A stretch of 7,000 nt of DNA from an uncultured Saprospiraceae bacterium (GTDB lineage: Bacteria; Bacteroidota; Bacteroidia; Chitinophagales; Saprospiraceae), in assembly GCA_938044055.1 (NCBI GenBank), contig CALIQO010000488.1:1-7000 (forward strand), written 5' to 3'. Under the pieces are notes generated by a model. It was not told where the DNA came from, searched no databases, and worked only from the letters and a program-made list of their open reading frames with translations. Shown piece after piece: positions 6,224 through 7,000 of this stretch (positions are counted from its first letter, which is position 1; each line of letters begins with the position of its first letter). A program made the position numbers and the translations under genes.

Positions 6224-6919
6224 CTATACCCGCATCATGGTCCTATACTTATCTTTTAATGTGGATGGTTTGGTGCCTAGCTTAAAAAGAATAACTAGAT
6301 AGAGATTAGTGAGGTTTACCTTCCAGTAAGATCGGTTATCGTACTTTCTTGCAGATACGATAGCTGTTCCAGAGCTTATGATGTATGGGATTTTCTGTTT
6401 TCGGATTTTATTCATTAAGGCAAAGTCTTCCATAAGAACATATGCTTCATCGTATCCATTTATCTCTTCGTATAGGCTTTTCTCCATAAAGTGTCCTTGG
6501 TCTCCTCCTCCAGAAAAAACACCCTTGAATCGGGTAAAGTATCCATTAATCTTTAGTAGAAAGCTTGCTTTTTCGAATGAATACCGAAAATAACCGAACC
6601 TATATTCACCAGATAATGATTCGACAATATCATCTACATATGTTTCTGGAGGTAGGGTATCGGCATGTAGAAAAAATAGGATGTCACCATTTGCGTAAGC
6701 GGCACCTATATTGAGTTGATGGGCTCTCTGGGTAACTTGAGATCTGATATAAGTTATCTTATGCATGTCACATAACTCTTCAGTAGAATCCGCAGAGTCA
6801 CAAGCATCTACCACGATTATGTCTTGAAGACGATTATTACTATAATTTTTAAGATGAGGAATCAACTTTTTTAGATTCTCATGTTCGTTATAACAAGGGA
6901 TAATTATGCTTATAGACAT
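6224..6919 (-). CDS. GT2-family glycosyltransferase, TIGR04283-like
   Basis: A 231-residue GT-A-fold enzyme of usual length for the compact TIGR04283 group (named for arsenosugar biosynthesis, though many members are of unknown role). Residues 3-10 (ISIIIPCY) and IIVVDACDSADST (34-46) form the nucleotide-binding beta strands. RAHQLNIGAAYANGD (65-79) and LFFLHADTLP (81-90) give the DxD-like metal site at His85-Ala-Asp87. GGGDQGHF (137-144) and VLMEDFALMNKIRK (161-174, with Glu164-Asp165) are the acceptor and catalytic-base region. A C-terminal hydrophobic segment (202-214, NLTNLYLVILFKL) may touch the membrane. Donor and product are unknown. Nothing else here (no ArsM or radical SAM gene) supports arsenosugar synthesis. 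It is the first gene of the likely pair with the downstream membrane protein. ATG 6919 is a good start before the first strand. Confidence 0.9.
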   Translation of the reverse strand: MSISIIIPCYNEHENLKKLIPHLKNYSNNRLQDIIVVDACDSADSTEELCDMHKITYIRSQVTQRAHQLNIGAAYANGDILFFLHADTLPPETYVDDIVESLSGEYRFGYFRYSFEKASFLLKINGYFTRFKGVFSGGGDQGHFMEKSLYEEINGYDEAYVLMEDFALMNKIRKQKIPYIISSGTAIVSARKYDNRSYWKVNLTNLYLVILFKLGTKPSTLKDKYRTMMRV

Positions 6920-7000
6920 TTTATAACTTCAATATAGAAGGATAAATCGGGTTACTAAGATATTATATCACCTGATAATTTACTACATTAATTTATTATG

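Noticed and set aside
6920..7000. Promoter for the GT2-membrane protein pair, or the end of a further upstream gene
   Set aside because: The stretch is very AT-rich with only poor matches to TAnnTTTG (for example TATATTGA on the minus strand), and any upstream gene would have at most a few codons here.

Overview
The window looks like chromosomal DNA from an AT-rich Bacteroidetes bacterium, most likely from the Cytophagales/Sphingobacteriales side. This is an inference. It rests on the SMUG2-type uracil-DNA glycosylase, the DUF2256 and DUF2805 (TIGR03643) small proteins, the scarcity of strong Shine-Dalgarno sites and the AT-rich intergenic DNA. No mobile element, tRNA, rRNA, CRISPR array or phage gene was seen.

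Layout. Positions 1-93 hold the last 30 codons of an unidentified plus-strand gene. A 228-bp spacer with a long imperfect inverted repeat leads to a GT4-family glycosyltransferase (322-1473, +). It converges on a minus-strand pair: a CNNM/DUF21-CBS membrane protein (2106-3179), followed 18 bp downstream by a PNPOx-like flavin-binding protein (1560-2087). A gene-free stretch (3180-3560) carries two back-to-back hairpin terminators, several short palindromes and a possible promoter for the CNNM gene.

The most interesting part is 3561-4722. DUF2805, a small helix-turn-helix-like basic protein (-), is transcribed away from DUF2256, a small Cys-rich protein (+). The DUF2256 frame overlaps the start of a SMUG2-like uracil/deaminated-base DNA glycosylase by 28 bp. 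The 80-bp control region between the divergent genes has a central 10-bp perfect palindrome and mirror-image CAAGGGT ribosome-binding segments. From what is known of these families, which often sit near cryptochrome/photolyase genes, this looks like a compact DNA-damage-repair module in which the two small proteins are uncharacterised partners.

From 4724 to 6919 on the minus strand lie two surface-glycan-type genes, probably one operon. The first is a TIGR04283-like GT2 glycosyltransferase. The second is an unrecognised polytopic membrane protein with GT-C-like topology. The second ends one base from the end of the glycosylase gene, tail to tail.
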